A stretch of 64,000 nucleotides of DNA from Isoetes taiwanensis (taxonomy: Eukaryota; Streptophyta; Lycopodiopsida; Isoetales; Isoetaceae). The position numbers and the translations under genes were made by a program. Shown in pieces: positions 1 to 11,815 of this stretch. The DNA is taken from positions 23,366,101 to 23,430,100 of the forward strand of contig JAJEKV010000011.1 of the NCBI GenBank assembly GCA_021234155.1, given 5' to 3'. The notes under the pieces were generated by a model. It was not told the origin of the DNA and ran no database searches. It saw nothing but the letters and a program-made list of their open reading frames with translations. Position 1 is the stretch's first letter, and each line of letters opens with the position of its first letter.

Positions 1-245
1 AGAAAGAAACCGCAGAGAGAAAGAGGGGCAAGAAGGAAGGGGAGGGAGGGAGGGAGGGAGGAGGGAGGGAGGGGAGGGAGAGAGAGAGAGAGAAGAGAGA
101 GAGATGACAGAAGAGAGAGAGAAAAGAAAGAAAAGAAGAGAGAGAGAAGAGAGAAAAAAGAGAGAGGAAATAGAGAGAGGAGAGAGGAGAGAGAATACAG
201 AGGGGAGAAAAAGGGAGGACAGAGAAGAGAGAGAAAGGAGAAGAA
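1..245. repeat. Purine-rich low-complexity tract
   Basis: The plus strand is almost pure A/G: GGGA-type repeats at about 36-80, then GA repeats to about 115, then a degenerate AGAGAG tract. An open frame runs through it only because purine runs lack most stop codons; the peptide would be nearly all Arg, Glu and Lys. I see no gene here. Confidence 0.9.
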
Positions 246-355
246 AGGCAAAAACCAAGGCGAGGCCTCGGCCGAGGAAGGGTGCAAAGAGGGCACATGG
301 GTGGGCCCAAACCGAGGCGAGGCCCCGGAGGGGCCGAGCCGAGAAATGGATAAAG

Positions 356-391
356 AAAAGGGCCCGGCCGCCAGGCCGGGCCCTTTTCTAG
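356..391 (+). mobile_element. Candidate Helitron 3' terminus (hairpin plus CTAG|T)
   Basis: A perfect 14-bp inverted repeat (356-369 and 374-387) with a 4-nt loop is followed at once by CTAG (388-391) and a T. Helitrons end in a GC-rich hairpin, then CTRR, and insert before a T. The spacing is shorter than usual unless the outer A/T pairs are not part of the stem. No 5' end was located, so this is a terminus signature only. Confidence 0.35.
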
Positions 392-788
392 TATTATAAT
401 GTTATTCTGTAATTCCTGGATTTGGATCCAGCCCTAGATTCGACGGCCAGGATTTGATCGGCCTAAATTGGAGGGCTTAGGTTTTTGTTTGCCATTCCAA
501 TTGGACGGCTTAGGTTTTTGTTTGCCATTCCATGAGACAGATACAGGCTTCTCAGAATCGGACCCATTACCAGAATTTGGATGAGCGCCCACCATGTCCA
601 GATGCTTAGAAGAAGCAATCTGAAGCCGAAATGCACAACTGCACAACCCTTCTAAGATCCCGGCAGCGTCACTTCTCTTTGATACGAATTAGGGTATTGA
701 AGGTTTATTTACAGCTCTGCTTTTACCTCAGGCGCTTGGTATTTCCCTCTGAAGATCTTAAACCGAGCTTATGATTATTTTTTTCCAG

Positions 789-1484
789 CTCTTCGATGAT
801 GGAGCCTGCTATTTTTACTCTTATGGTAAGCCCAGTTCTTCTATCCTATGCTTTTGATTGTCTATATTCTAATTCTTTTTTATGCAGTTTACGTATATAT
901 TTGAAGTGAGATCATGTCAAAAGAGGCCCCAGATGGATTAATGCCAGCACATGATATCCAGAAGCGCATGGCTCATGCAAACAGAGATGCCATAGAACTT
1001 GACAGATTTCAATATTGAACAGCCTGTGCTTTTCATGTATGCATGCAGTTATGAATAGTCCTGTGCTTTTCGTGCATGCAACAAAAGGAAAGGTAATTCC
1101 ATCATGCTTCAAAACATCTTTTACATCTTTAACTGTGGTGCTTAGAAATGTTACCTCGAAGCAAAATTTTGGCTGCAAGTCTGCATTCAGGGTTACAACA
1201 GATCACATGCTTTAGCAGTAGATGTAGATGCACCAAATATCTTGCAAACACGTTATGGTTTTAGAATCAAACGTTCAGGTTGCATCCCATGAGTAGTTCC
1301 TCTTCTGTTTGATGATATTTTGCTTCCATTGCAGGATGCTTTCGAGAAGGATCCAACAACATCAGGGTATGCTACATGTTTATTGTGATGTATAATTCGA
1401 TTTTTTGGATCTTCCTTTTGTTAAACACTGAGTATAAATTTGTGACACTAGGGATAATTTTGTGGAGCAGATGAAGGCTGGATG
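789..1484 (+). pseudogene. Unidentified spliced gene fragment
   Basis: Two short exons join cleanly. Exon 1335-1366 follows an acceptor (TTGCAG) and ends at a GT donor; exon 1452-1484 follows an AG. Together they read DAFEKDPTTSG then DNFVEQMKAG and a TGA stop. A possible upstream exon at 789-825 follows a polypyrimidine tract and precedes GTAAG, and coding-like sequence sits near 913-1010, but I could not join these in one frame. I do not recognise the protein. It may be the 3' end of a captured gene, since a Helitron-like terminus lies downstream at 3698. What is seen is splice-site and frame agreement for the last two exons; the rest is inference. Confidence 0.3.
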
Positions 1485-1489
1485 ACAAG

Positions 1490-3660
1490 GGCATATGTCT
1501 CAGTATGAGTATTTGCAGACTAACTTAGTTGGAAGAACTGTAACTTAGTGGAAAGCAGTTGTTTCCCAAATTCTAAGTCTGCTTGGAATCTGAAAACTAT
1601 GTGGACTTGCCTAAGCCTAAAAGAGGTGTTCTTAGAATGGATAGAATGTGGAGTAGAAGCGCGTCCACAAAGGCCTACAAAGGCTTGTAGCGTTCCTTAC
1701 TATTGCTGCATATATGGCCTATGCAAAAATGAAGGCTGCTTGGGATGTGCTTTGGACGATTCATACACGCAGCCTCTCATATCAGGCCATTCAATATACA
1801 TCTAGGTGGGCAAAGGCTCCAACCAGTTCTTTCATTATTAGTTCCAAATAGTCACATTCATGGTTGCATTCTTGAAGCAGGGCGCTTACTGTAAGCAGGG
1901 ACGATGCTGCATCACCATCCAGCTCTTCTTTTTATAAAGCCGATTTCGATGATCCTCCTAAGGTATTTTGCTTTTCCAACGAGCTGCCGTCTAATTTCAA
2001 AAATTCATCTAATTAGTGTGAGGTTGCACATGAGCAAATTAGCGCAATCATGCTATCAGATGTTATTTTGCTCTTTAATATTTTTGACAAGGCAATTTCC
2101 TACTTATAGACATTCTCACATTTGAAATCAAGCTTTCACATCTCATTACAGATAGAAGCAGTTTTGTGTTCTACGCTTATCTATTCTGGTAGTCATCGCA
2201 CTTCAACTATTGAAAATGTAGCCGTCTTCAATGGAGCCCTCGAAGCTATCTTCTGACATCTAAATTTACTGTTGCTCGCTTAAAGTTCCTCAAGGTCTTC
2301 TCTAATTTGTTACATCCCTCCAAGATCTTGCCATAGCATTTTACTAGCAGTCTTCAAGGTTATTTTATTCCCCCTTTGAGTTAAAGCTTGAGCTTCTCTC
2401 CAGTGAACTCATTGCTTTCTAACAATTCCTGCAAGGGAGTTTAATATTTTGTTTTGGTCTTTTAGCCCTTTGAAGATAATATATGACAAGGTTTATTAAT
2501 TTTCATAATTGTGTCTGCAAGCAATGTCTCATTTTATCTCTGCAGTGAAACTTATCTCTGCAGTGAAACTTAGGGGCCCGTTGTGCCTTAGGACTTAAGT
2601 TGCAAAATTCATTTACGGCGATGCACTGAGACAGGGGACATGGTTATTCTTTGTCATAGCAATTGGCAATGCACCTACAGATTGATGTGGCACAGCAATG
2701 AATGATGACCTGTATAGAATAAACAGCAGCATATCAGGGCATAATGCGTTAGGAAGCAACTACCATCTCTTAGAATCTCACATCGGCAACTTCAAACACA
2801 CATACTGTCATTTTCTATTTCATGCATTTGCTTTTCATGTATGCGTGTACTCTATTAGTTGTGGGAGAGACAGTTCCAAAAAATGCTAAACTTGGCAAAA
2901 CCACGTGGATACCAAATTGCGATATTTCATATTGCTCTTGTTCATGGTTTGAGCCCATGGTTACTCATAATCATTTGAAATCCATGGTTGCAATACTTAA
3001 TCAAAAGTGACGTAAAAGAGAAACTTGAATTGTTTTAGAATGTTGATTATGTTGAGATATCATTGACCTCAACCATAAAGAAGTAGATGCGTCACACAAA
3101 AAAAATAAAAAAGTCAACAGTCAATGAACATTTATCTGGCAGTCTCGCCTGTGGATTTTGCAATATTTGCTAGAGTATTTAGAAACCCAAAAGGTTCATA
3201 TGAGAATAATTGAGTTTTAAATTTCCTTTTCCTAAAAGTTAGCAAGGGGAATAGAAATACACATTTTCAAAGATTGATCCAAATGGAGTGCATGCATTAA
3301 TATAATGGACATATATTCAAAGTTTACCTATCTGAACCTGAACCAAAATGTTTTACAATCAATCTTGCAAAAGTGGCATCATTCATTTTAACACATAAAT
3401 GCAAAAAACACCACAAAAAGAAATGGAAAGAGATTGCAAAAAAGAAATGAAGTGAAGCTTTATACCATTCTTTTTAAGAACATCATCATAAATGCATCTA
3501 TAATGTAGAAGCAACTTTATAGGTGGTCCAACTAGCTCAATGTATAGCATTGCAAAAATGAAATGAAGCGGAGCTTCATACCACAGATATGACAATTCGG
3601 AGCTTTCACACAAACCCAATATAATACAAGCTATATTGTGGTTTAATCCTTTATAGGTTC
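1490..3660. other. Intergenic, no gene seen
   Basis: AT-rich sequence with only short chance open frames. An 18-bp unit is tandemly duplicated at about 2536-2571. No domain, RNA gene or clear repeat family was recognised. Confidence 0.5.
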
Positions 3661-3670
3661 CCAAACATTA

Positions 3671-3698
3671 GCCCAGCAACGCTGGGCACTTTAACTAG
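3671..3698 (+). mobile_element. Candidate Helitron 3' terminus
   Basis: A perfect 7-bp hairpin (GCCCAGC, loop AAC, GCTGGGC; 3671-3687) is followed by 7 nt and then CTAG (3695-3698) with T next. This is the classic plant Helitron 3' arrangement: hairpin, short spacer, CTRR, host T. The 5' TC end was not found. If real, the element could include the spliced gene fragment at 0.8-1.5 kb, as Helitrons often carry captured exons. Confidence 0.45.
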
Positions 3699-3724
3699 TA
3701 GATTCATATTGTTTTGCACTAAAC

Positions 3725-4064
3725 GATATAAATTTATACCGCGTGAGCTCAAGTGGTAAAAATGTATACGGGAAGAAAACTCGAGCGGTATAAATTTATA
3801 CCGCATGTGAGCTCGAGCAGTATAAATTTATACCATGCCACGGTATAAATTTATACCATGCCACGGTATAAATTTATACCACGAGCTCCTTTTCGAATAT
3901 TTTTGTAATATAAAGCTTTATTTACGCATAGAAATTTCACCAAATGAAACTTTATTTATGGTTATAACATGACAAAGTATGGATGAAACATGGCATTGCT
4001 TGGCTATAACGAGGCAAAATCTAATCTACATCCCGAATGGATCTGGATGGTATAAATCTATACC
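3725..4064. repeat. Array of 16-bp palindromes GGTATAAATTTATACC
   Basis: Five copies of a near-perfect self-complementary 16-mer lie at 3725-3740, 3787-3802, 3819-3834, 3842-3857 and 3865-3880, with a sixth variant at 4049-4064. Spacers also carry GAGCTC or GAGCTCGAGC palindromes, and the last copies are spaced by an identical 7-nt linker (ATGCCAC). The function is unknown. It could be a subterminal transposase-binding region or a satellite seed. Confidence 0.8.
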
Positions 4065-6440
4065 GTGGCTAGGAAATTTTGGTGCAAGAAAATTTTTAGG
4101 GTTTTGTCTGATTCGGCCAGAGTTTGTCTGTTTCTTTTGAAGAAGGTTTGATGCTTTTCAAGGAGGAAGAAAATTTCTTAGGGTAAATAGACTTCCACGG
4201 ACATAAAAAGATCGTGGTTGCAATAGATATTGGCACTGCTTATTCTAGATTCGCCTATGCATAGAGCCTCGGTCCTGATCAAATGCATGCCTTCATTGCA
4301 GAAGAGGGCTGGAGACATATCTGCGAAAACACTCACGTGCATCTCTAAATCTGTGATTTCTGAAGGTTTTTCTTTTGGCCAATTCATTCCAGGACGAAGC
4401 AGATAATAACAAGTCCAAAGGCAGATCTTTAGCAGCATGACAGCAATTTCGCACCTCAAGTCCTCTGCTTTTGTCTCAGTTTTGATTAGAAGCCAAGGAT
4501 TGGAAAAGGGAAAGGTGTAACAAATTTGGATCGGCAAGATGTCAAAAGCAATATCTCAGATCTAGAAAAGCTACGGTTTTCTTAGATTTCATGCCATAAG
4601 CATGTGAAAGATGGTTAAAAGCTTCACAAATGCTCTGTTTGTACTGTAACATCAGAAATGGTTTGTATGCCTCAGAGCACATGGATGCAATATGTTGATG
4701 CTTGTAGAAGAATAAATATAAGTCAGCGGGTCATTCTATTTCCAGCTTTTGGCCTCAGCTTGAGTTTATATGCAGTTTGCAAGGGATACTATGGGCATCA
4801 TTAATTTCAGCTGCTCAACCTTATGTGATTAGCTCTTATTTAAGTAACTGTGCAACTATGCTAATTTGTGCAACTGTGCATACAATATATTCATAGCAAG
4901 ATGGCTGGATGTTAAGAGGGCTGGGGATGGCCTACTTTAACAGACTATACTAAAGATAAGGTCCAACTCATGCATAACATGGTAGCGGCCTTTGATTCAT
5001 GCATTCTTTGGCTGTTTTGGATGTAGAAACAAGAGAATACGTGCAACAAAGGTACGCCAGATTCTCAACCTGCAAATTTTGTTACCAAGTTTAAATTGCT
5101 TCTGGAGATGGATAAGCTTTTAGTGATGCAGTAGTTCAAGATTTTCCCCAGATATCAGCCTTGAATGGGCTATAGTTCATCATTAGACAAGGATGTCAGC
5201 CTTGAAAGGGCTAGTAGTTGATTACTGACAAAGACGTCATAGCTTGTGATGAAAGTCCTGAAAACAAATTATGGAACATGTGTTAGTATTGCTAATGTGC
5301 AATGGTGTCTTATGGTGCCTTCATGCTAGGAAGATATCACAAAGGAAAAGATGCAGATCTATGCAGGGATATTAGAGATGGCAGAGCATAGATGCAGGAT
5401 AAATGAGAAAATGTGGTTTCTTGGACCATCATTATTTCTACATACGCTCAAAATAGATCTTACTAAGCGGCCTTCAATATTTTCTAGCAAATGCAGATTG
5501 AGGGTATCTTGCCAAATAATTTATACAATCCTTTCAGCATGCACCAAGAAAAGCATGCACATTCCGTCATTGTGAAACATAAATTAGAGGGGTATGTTAT
5601 GGTTGATACTGCTCTTGCATGTGGCATCATATTTTTGGATGGCTTCGACAACATGTAGTTCTTAATGCTCATGAGTGAATTCAAAACATCTCTCTTTAAT
5701 CTTCATGATTTTACTATGTGTTGTTTTACTTGCTTGCAGCATGGTTTGTATAACCCCCCAAAATAGGATTTTTTATTTTTTGGTATTGTAAGTAATTTAG
5801 ATTTAAGAGCAAACTTGCTAACACTTATAAAAATCACAAACTTTGAATTCCAACACTAGCTCTTAAAATCCAAATCTTGTGTATTCAAAGATCAACACAA
5901 TGATTTCACTAGCAAATCTCACAATGAGAACTTATCATGCAATTTAATAAGCCATTAACAAACCATTGACTTAAGTAAATATGCTTCATTGTTCATTCAT
6001 ATCTAACCATGCTAACCACTGTAGCAAACCTTATCAAAACACTGTAGCAATGAAATATTGAGAAACTCGAACCCTTTTGTATTCAACCATGCAAGAATTA
6101 ATTAATTAGAGAATTTCGAAATTCTCGTTGAGTATGAAATAGGTTGTTGGTTCTCTATAAAACGCCGTAATTGGTTGCAATTGAGTAGAAGTTGCCGTTT
6201 ATTTTTATGATTTTCACCCATAAAATCGCAGTGTATCCGAAATTGGCATTTGTAAGGCTAAGCCGAGCTCTTTTTTGAGTAAGAGCTGCCCATTAGAAAG
6301 CGTAGAAATGTTCAGAGGGATCGCGACCGCGAACATTTAGAGCTGCGTAGCTACTTCCATTGACATAATAACATTTTTATTTTAAAATTTTAAAGCTTAT
6401 TCCACGTAATAAAACAAATACAATCTTAAAAAAAAAAACA
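4065..6440. other. Intergenic, no gene seen
   Basis: No recognisable coding domain. A minus-strand open frame near 4178-4537 has no family resemblance I can see. Sequence after 5750 becomes AT-rich and leads into the tandem repeat at 6449. Confidence 0.45.
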
Positions 6441-6448
6441 TATTTTCT

Positions 6449-6700
6449 GCTCAACACAATCGCTGTGGCGATTTGCTTGAGCAAGAATGCTCTGTTTGCC
6501 TACGAAATCCTGCTCAACACAATCGTTGTGGCGATTTGCTTGAGCACGAATGCTTTGTTCTCCTTTGAGATCCTGCTCAACACAAACGCCGTTTATCCAA
6601 TATTAAAAACGCGAAATACAATCTTAAATAAATAAAACATTTTAAACATTTTCTTCTCAACAAAATCGCTGTGGCGATTTGTTTCAGCAAGAATGCAGTT
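6449..6700 (+). repeat. 63-bp tandem repeat, 3-4 degenerate copies
   Basis: The unit begins TGCTCAACACAATCGCTGTG and continues through GGCGATTTGCTTGAGCAAGAATGC. Full copies start near 6449 and 6511, a truncated copy near 6574, and a diverged copy near 6652 after an AT-rich interruption. No coding potential is evident. Confidence 0.75.
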
Positions 6701-7682
6701 GTGTCTTGTGGATTGTGCGATTTGGTGGATCATATAGCTCTGTATATTAGTGAACGCAGAATTCCGTACGGACAGAAACTCCGTAAAAAAAAAAACTGAT
6801 TTACCTTCGTGAAGCGCTCATAAAATGCCCACGGTCTTCTATCATAACGGGGAAGCGCTCAGAGTATGGTAGCCCCGTTCAAAATGCCATGTTTCTTATT
6901 TCGGATCTTAAGCCCTGTAGCAGAAGACGCAAGCAAAAGAGCATATAGTTCAAGTTATTTGCAGTCAGATGCTAAGAAGGTAAGTATTGCCTGTATATGG
7001 CAAAGGCAGAATCTGCCCATGTCAAAAATCTGTCTATCCGCTTCCTATTGTTAAATTACAGGTCAAAGTACTGCAGATCAACACACCCAGAAGACTACCG
7101 GAATCTGCCCATCTCAAAAATCTGCGCATGTAAAGGAAAAGCACAACAGGGAATCGTCAACGGGGAAATCGTCAAGAGGGGGATCATCAACAGAGCAGAG
7201 TAGCTTTGAAACCTCTTGATTTGGGTAGCTGAAAGCTTGAACTTGGCTTCAGGGAATTCGCCTTGGCTTTAGAAAGTCAAGCTTAGAGAAGTAGTGCAGG
7301 AATCTTTCAAAAAATACCTGAAGCCATAAGCTGTGGCAGCCGCAAGCGCCTTCATCTGTATCTTCATCTATTAAGGATTAGATGCACGCAGATGCTCCCG
7401 GGACGCCTTGATCATGCTCATGCGCAGATGCGGCGAGGAGGAGGCCAGTTCCGGCTTGGAGGATGCTCATGCGGCTTGGAGGAGGCGAGTTCAGGCGTGG
7501 CCGCTCCCTCTCGACCTCAGATTTTAGGATAATGCTACATTATTTTTAGTATTTTGGTTGTAATATATGTGCATTCAAATTCTCCCGCTCATAATTGGGC
7601 GGGACAACATTTTGAATTAAAGGGCACCACTTTTTGCTTGTGGTGGGCCTGGACGTGTGAGGTCAAAATTCTCAAAATCTCG

Positions 7683-7790
7683 TTTTTGGGTTGCCCCTAG
7701 GGGGGCAAACCCTTGTTTATGTGGGTATTTGGCATATTCAGGCATATGCCAGCATATGCCTAAGATATTCTAGTGACTGCTACAAACTGG
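7683..7790 (+). repeat. LTR-derived module, first copy
   Basis: About 100 bp around TTGCCCCTAGGGGGGCAAAC matches, in opposite orientation, the sequence at 22425-22522 that lies inside the copia 3' LTR. The match includes a shared TTTATGTGGGT stretch and ends at GTGACTGCTA. This is therefore probably a fragment or relative of that LTR. The flanks beyond about 110 bp do not match by eye. Confidence 0.6.
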
Positions 7791-8226
7791 CTGTTGCCAG
7801 TAAATGTTAGGTCAGCCCTCTTATCTGTCGATGCTATCGGAACCGCATAACCGGAATGAAGTTGGGTTTAGGCTCTGCACATTTTCCAATCTGTCAATTC
7901 CAATCAAAAAAAATAATCAGTCCATGGCGCCCAACAAGCTGCAGCTTCAAATTTGGATTTCTGGGTTTTGATGCCAGATTCGCTCATCCTCTCCATCTAA
8001 CCCTTTGGTGTTGCAGGGATTTGTTCGGCCTGTGGTATCTCTCTGATATGGCCAGCTGTGTAACAGACCTGGGGTTTTCTTTGCGGGGCATTGAATCGGT
8101 TCTATTTTTGTGGCCCTATCTCATATATCTGCTAGGTCATGGTTGGCATGATGATCGACCTCTGATGCCTTGCCATTTCCAACCCCATTGTTATTTTATA
8201 GGAACTTAATCTTAACTCCAGCATCA

Positions 8227-8735
8227 GTTACAGAGCATTTGATGAATTTGAAGGGATTGAGGTAGCATGGAATCAGGTCAAGATTCAAGATCTTTTGCAT
8301 AGCTCAAAAGACCTGGAACCTTTGTATTTAGAGGTTCATTTGTTGAGATGTCTGAAGCAGAAGAATATAATGAAGTTTTATGGCTCTTGGATTGATCCTC
8401 TAAACTTCATTACGGAGATGTTTACCTGAGGAACATTAAGGCAGTAAGAGCACTTCCTTTTCATGTTCTTATTAAAAAGATACAGTGCTTGGGATTCAAA
8501 CTTTGTAGATTTGTTCATTTCATGAACATGTTTATGTTGCAGGATCAAAAAAAGCATAAGCGAGTGAATCTGAGGCATGTGAAAAACTGGTCTACACAGA
8601 TTTTTTGAGGACTTCTATATTTGCACAGCCATGGGACCACATCTTTGTAAATGGGCACCAGGGCGAAATAAAGATTGAAGATCTTGGATTGGCAGCCATC
8701 TTAAGGCAAGCCCATGCCGCCCACAGCATTATGAT
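8227..8735 (+). pseudogene. WNK-type serine/threonine kinase pseudogene
   Basis: WNK (with-no-lysine) kinases are cytosolic Ser/Thr kinases. The first exon reads [19 protein letters not shown] and then follows the WNK N-lobe through [12 protein letters not shown] and NFITEMFT. A stop replaces the residue before GTLRQ. A canonical WNK intron is kept: GTAAGAG donor near 8441 and TTGCAG acceptor near 8542. The next exon resumes with KKHKRVN and VKNW. After LLYLHSH the sequence jumps to IFVNGHQGE, so the catalytic HRD loop (IIHRDLKCDN in the family) is deleted. [16 protein letters not shown] then matches the activation segment, where DLG is normal for plant WNKs. Kept introns point to DNA-level duplication, not retroposition. 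The protein cannot be a kinase. Confidence 0.85.
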
Positions 8736-8811
8736 AATTTTTTATATGTGGCAGTCAACTCTTTGTATTTGGAGCAATCAAGTTGCCTCTAAAGATTCTT
8801 TGCTCCATGTG

Positions 8812-9340
8812 CAGGTGGATTCTTTCCTTTTATTAGATGACAAGCTCATAAATATAAGATATGGATGCAAAGAATATGCGAGTATTGGGGATAAGTTTCT
8901 TTGTGGGTTAGGCAGCTTTGCCAAGTATGCTGAAATCAAGGCAGCATATAAGAACGCATACTCAAGTGTATCAGGCAAAGAGCGGCAACTGATGTTTTTG
9001 AAGCAAGTGGATATTACGAAACATGCTAGGGGTGATGCAAATGTACATTATGCCAGGTAATGGGTTCACACCTTTTCCTGTTTTTGCAGTGCATTGGTTG
9101 CTTCTTGCTAACCTAGCCAATCTCTTGTGTGCATGCAGTGCTTTTTATCCAGATATTGACGAATATGATGAACAACATGTAGTATTGTGCAAAGTAATAT
9201 TAGGAAATACAGAAGTAGTTAGTCAATTTTATCCATCAAGAGAACACTATGACACAGGCGTTGACGATATGTTGGATCCTAAACGGTATATTGTGTGGAT
9301 GACACACATGAATACTCATATATTTCCAGTATATGTTATT
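8812..9340 (+). pseudogene. RCD1/SRO-family PARP-like domain, broken
   Basis: RCD1/SRO proteins are plant stress regulators with a PARP-like fold that is usually inactive. The first exon contains [13 protein letters not shown] and [19 protein letters not shown], ending at a GTAATG donor near 9057. After a CATGCAG acceptor near 9140 it resumes as AFYPDIDEYDEQHVVLCKVI, LGNTEVV, GVDDMLDPKRYIVWMTHMNTHI and FPVYVITFK, a close match to the second half of the SRO PARP domain. The middle of the domain (the GxGVYLAP part) is missing at the intron. No WWE domain lies upstream and no RST domain is evident after 9340. It sits about 80 bp after the WNK fragment on the same strand, so the two may have been captured or fused together. 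Confidence 0.8.
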
Positions 9341-9599
9341 ACATTTAAGCTTTCTGCCCACTTGGATGGTGATGTTTTTTCCCCAGAACTATCTCATTTT
9401 TGCTGTCAGATTATATTGGTTTTCCACAATTTTCTGAATGGCCTTTCTGTTTCTTACAATATGTATCCGTCAGCCTGGATATCAGAGATGGGAGGCGCCC
9501 CCCGAGTTCTGGAAGTGCAGTGCTGGATGTTTATGTCACTTCTTTGTCGACAGAGGGAACTAGTAATTTGTTGAACGATTTGAGAAGGACAAGTTAAGA

Positions 9600-11395
9600 G
9601 CACATCCTTCTGAATTTTTTGAACTAGAGTCAGGTAAGTAAGATTATGCTAATGTTAAATTTGCTTTGTTTACAGTATTTTCTTGGCTTTGTTTGCAACC
9701 TAATTTTCTAAGTGCTTTTACCAGGTACTCAAGTTGGGTTACGAGGTAAATAACTTTTAACATGTGGAATCATAAAGGATATTCTTATGAGCAATGTAGT
9801 GCACTGTAGCTATGTAATTTCTTTTCAACAATCAGCAGTGACCAACTTTGATAGTTAAGAGCTATGTCATGACTACCTGAATAAGGAACTGCTCAAGGAT
9901 GTTGTATTCAAGGCAATAAGTATGGCGTGATTACCTGAACAAGGAACTGCCCGAGGATGTTTCAAGGTGTGATGTCGGCATTACTTTTGGAACCATTCTG
10001 TAGTCTAGAATTCACGACAGTTGCAGAAGGTTAGAAGATGCAAATGCGTCATTTGGCAGCTTCAAATGGATGTCATGAATTGCCATGATATTAAATTTGA
10101 TTGTTTTATCATATTTTTTATCTCGCAATGTAACTATATTGCCGATGTTTTGCACATCTAAATAAGCCTTGCGGATTTATCTATGTATAAACCATGCGCC
10201 TTCCTGTGTTAGGAAAATAAATGGTGTTTATTCATGTATACAAAGAAGGCTTCCAATTATGTGTTTCTTTCTGGCACAAACAAATAGTGGCTTGAATTGG
10301 TTCCTAAAAAACCTACAATGTTATTAAGATACTGACCCACATCTATGCACGGACAATAAAGTAACGTGATGGGCACAAATTTGTTTTATGGATGTTGAAA
10401 ACTTTGGAGCATCCACTGAAACTGGAAATAGAAGAAAAGAAATAAGTAAACATTAATGCTTTGTTGGGCTTTACAATAAGAAGCACTATCCAATACCAAG
10501 AATAATGTCGATTTGAGGAGCAAGGCCTTTAGTCATGCATCTTCTCTATAGTGTTTAGATGATTTGGAGTAGGTTTTGTAGATGCTTTGATTATGGTGGG
10601 GCAAAAGAATGAAATTGTTGTGTCTCATAGGGTTCATGAATGTGTGGAAAGCTTTACAACCATTTTTGTGACTTGCATGTGGATACAAATATTCTTGAGA
10701 GCTCGCAATGCCTATCCTATTGTTTTCTTTATAGGGTTGATGGTTGATTCAATCCACTAGGCTTTTCAATGCCCTGGAATTTTTTAGATAGATATTTTTA
10801 GCCTGATGTGTTTTATGAAAAGGTATATCAATTTACAAGATGATTTACTAACGCCCCTGTCCCCTCTTTTGCTTGTGTTGGATGATTTTGCTAGGATGTG
10901 GACCAATGTATATTCACTTTGAACACTTGCAAATACTTTGAACACTTGCAAACTTTGCTAACATGTGTCCAATAGTTTGCAAATATGCCAATAGCCAACT
11001 TTTTATGACATTTTGAGAACTGTTTACCAGCACTTGGAAGAACTAATTATCAAAGTTGTAAGTACTTTTTTATACAATTTGTGGCCTTTTCTATGCCTAC
11101 ATTTATGGGAATCAATATGAAATGGAAATCAATATGAAATGTGATACGTTGTAATAATGTCTTTCACCAGTGTACCAACGACTTGCTAGAAAATATTCCT
11201 TCCTTTTTCCTTTCCCATCATAACATCTTCTTTCATCGTCTTGAAAATCTTGAAATACAATATCAATTGGATTATAGATGCAAAAAACATTTAGCAATGC
11301 CATTTGGTTCAATATTCTTGAGACGTTGCAAGGAACTACTCCAAATGGTGACAATCTGAGGAACATGTATCCTATAGATCTCCGAAACGTGTGCT
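9600..11395. other. Intergenic, no gene seen
   Basis: AT-rich sequence with small local duplications: an imperfect pair around AAGGAACTGC near 9885 and 9942, and a 19-bp tandem pair near 10916-10955. No domain was recognised. Confidence 0.45.
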
Positions 11396-11396
11396 A

Positions 11397-11398
<2 letters not shown>

Positions 11399-11429
<31 letters not shown>

Positions 11430-11815
11430 AAGAACGACAGAAAATCAAGATACATACAAGAGACCTGTGACATGGGACTTAAAACCTAGAGGACGAAATA
11501 GTCCACTAAGCAAAACCACCCATACACAGAGTATAATCATAATCCTTGTGCCACCTTGAGGCGTTTAATGGCCTCATCACAGTCATCATGTTCTACGTCA
11601 TCGAGATGATCATCAACGGACATCAAATTCTCATGCCATTGAATAGTGCGAGGCAAGATAGCCTCATGAGATGATACCACAGACTTCTTCCTCGCTGCCT
11701 TCTTCCAATTGACCTGTTGCCATGACTCTTTAGCGCACTGAAGATTAGGACCATCAGCCATAACAACCTCAGAAGCAGCAACGTGGAGAGTAGTAGGAGA
11801 GATTGGACCCACTTA
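11399..11815 (-). mobile_element. Probable poly(A)-tailed retroposon, minus strand
   Basis: A run of 30 T residues (11399-11428) marks the 3' poly(A) end of something inserted on the minus strand. The minus strand upstream of the tail (higher coordinates) carries a 91-codon open frame (11537-11812) of unrecognised, charged sequence ending KRLKVAQGL. This could be the 3' end of a LINE or a retroposed transcript. No target duplication was identified. Confidence 0.4.

Noticed and set aside
104-391. 95-codon open frame at the left edge
   Set aside because: It runs through a purine-only simple repeat, so the lack of stops is compositional.
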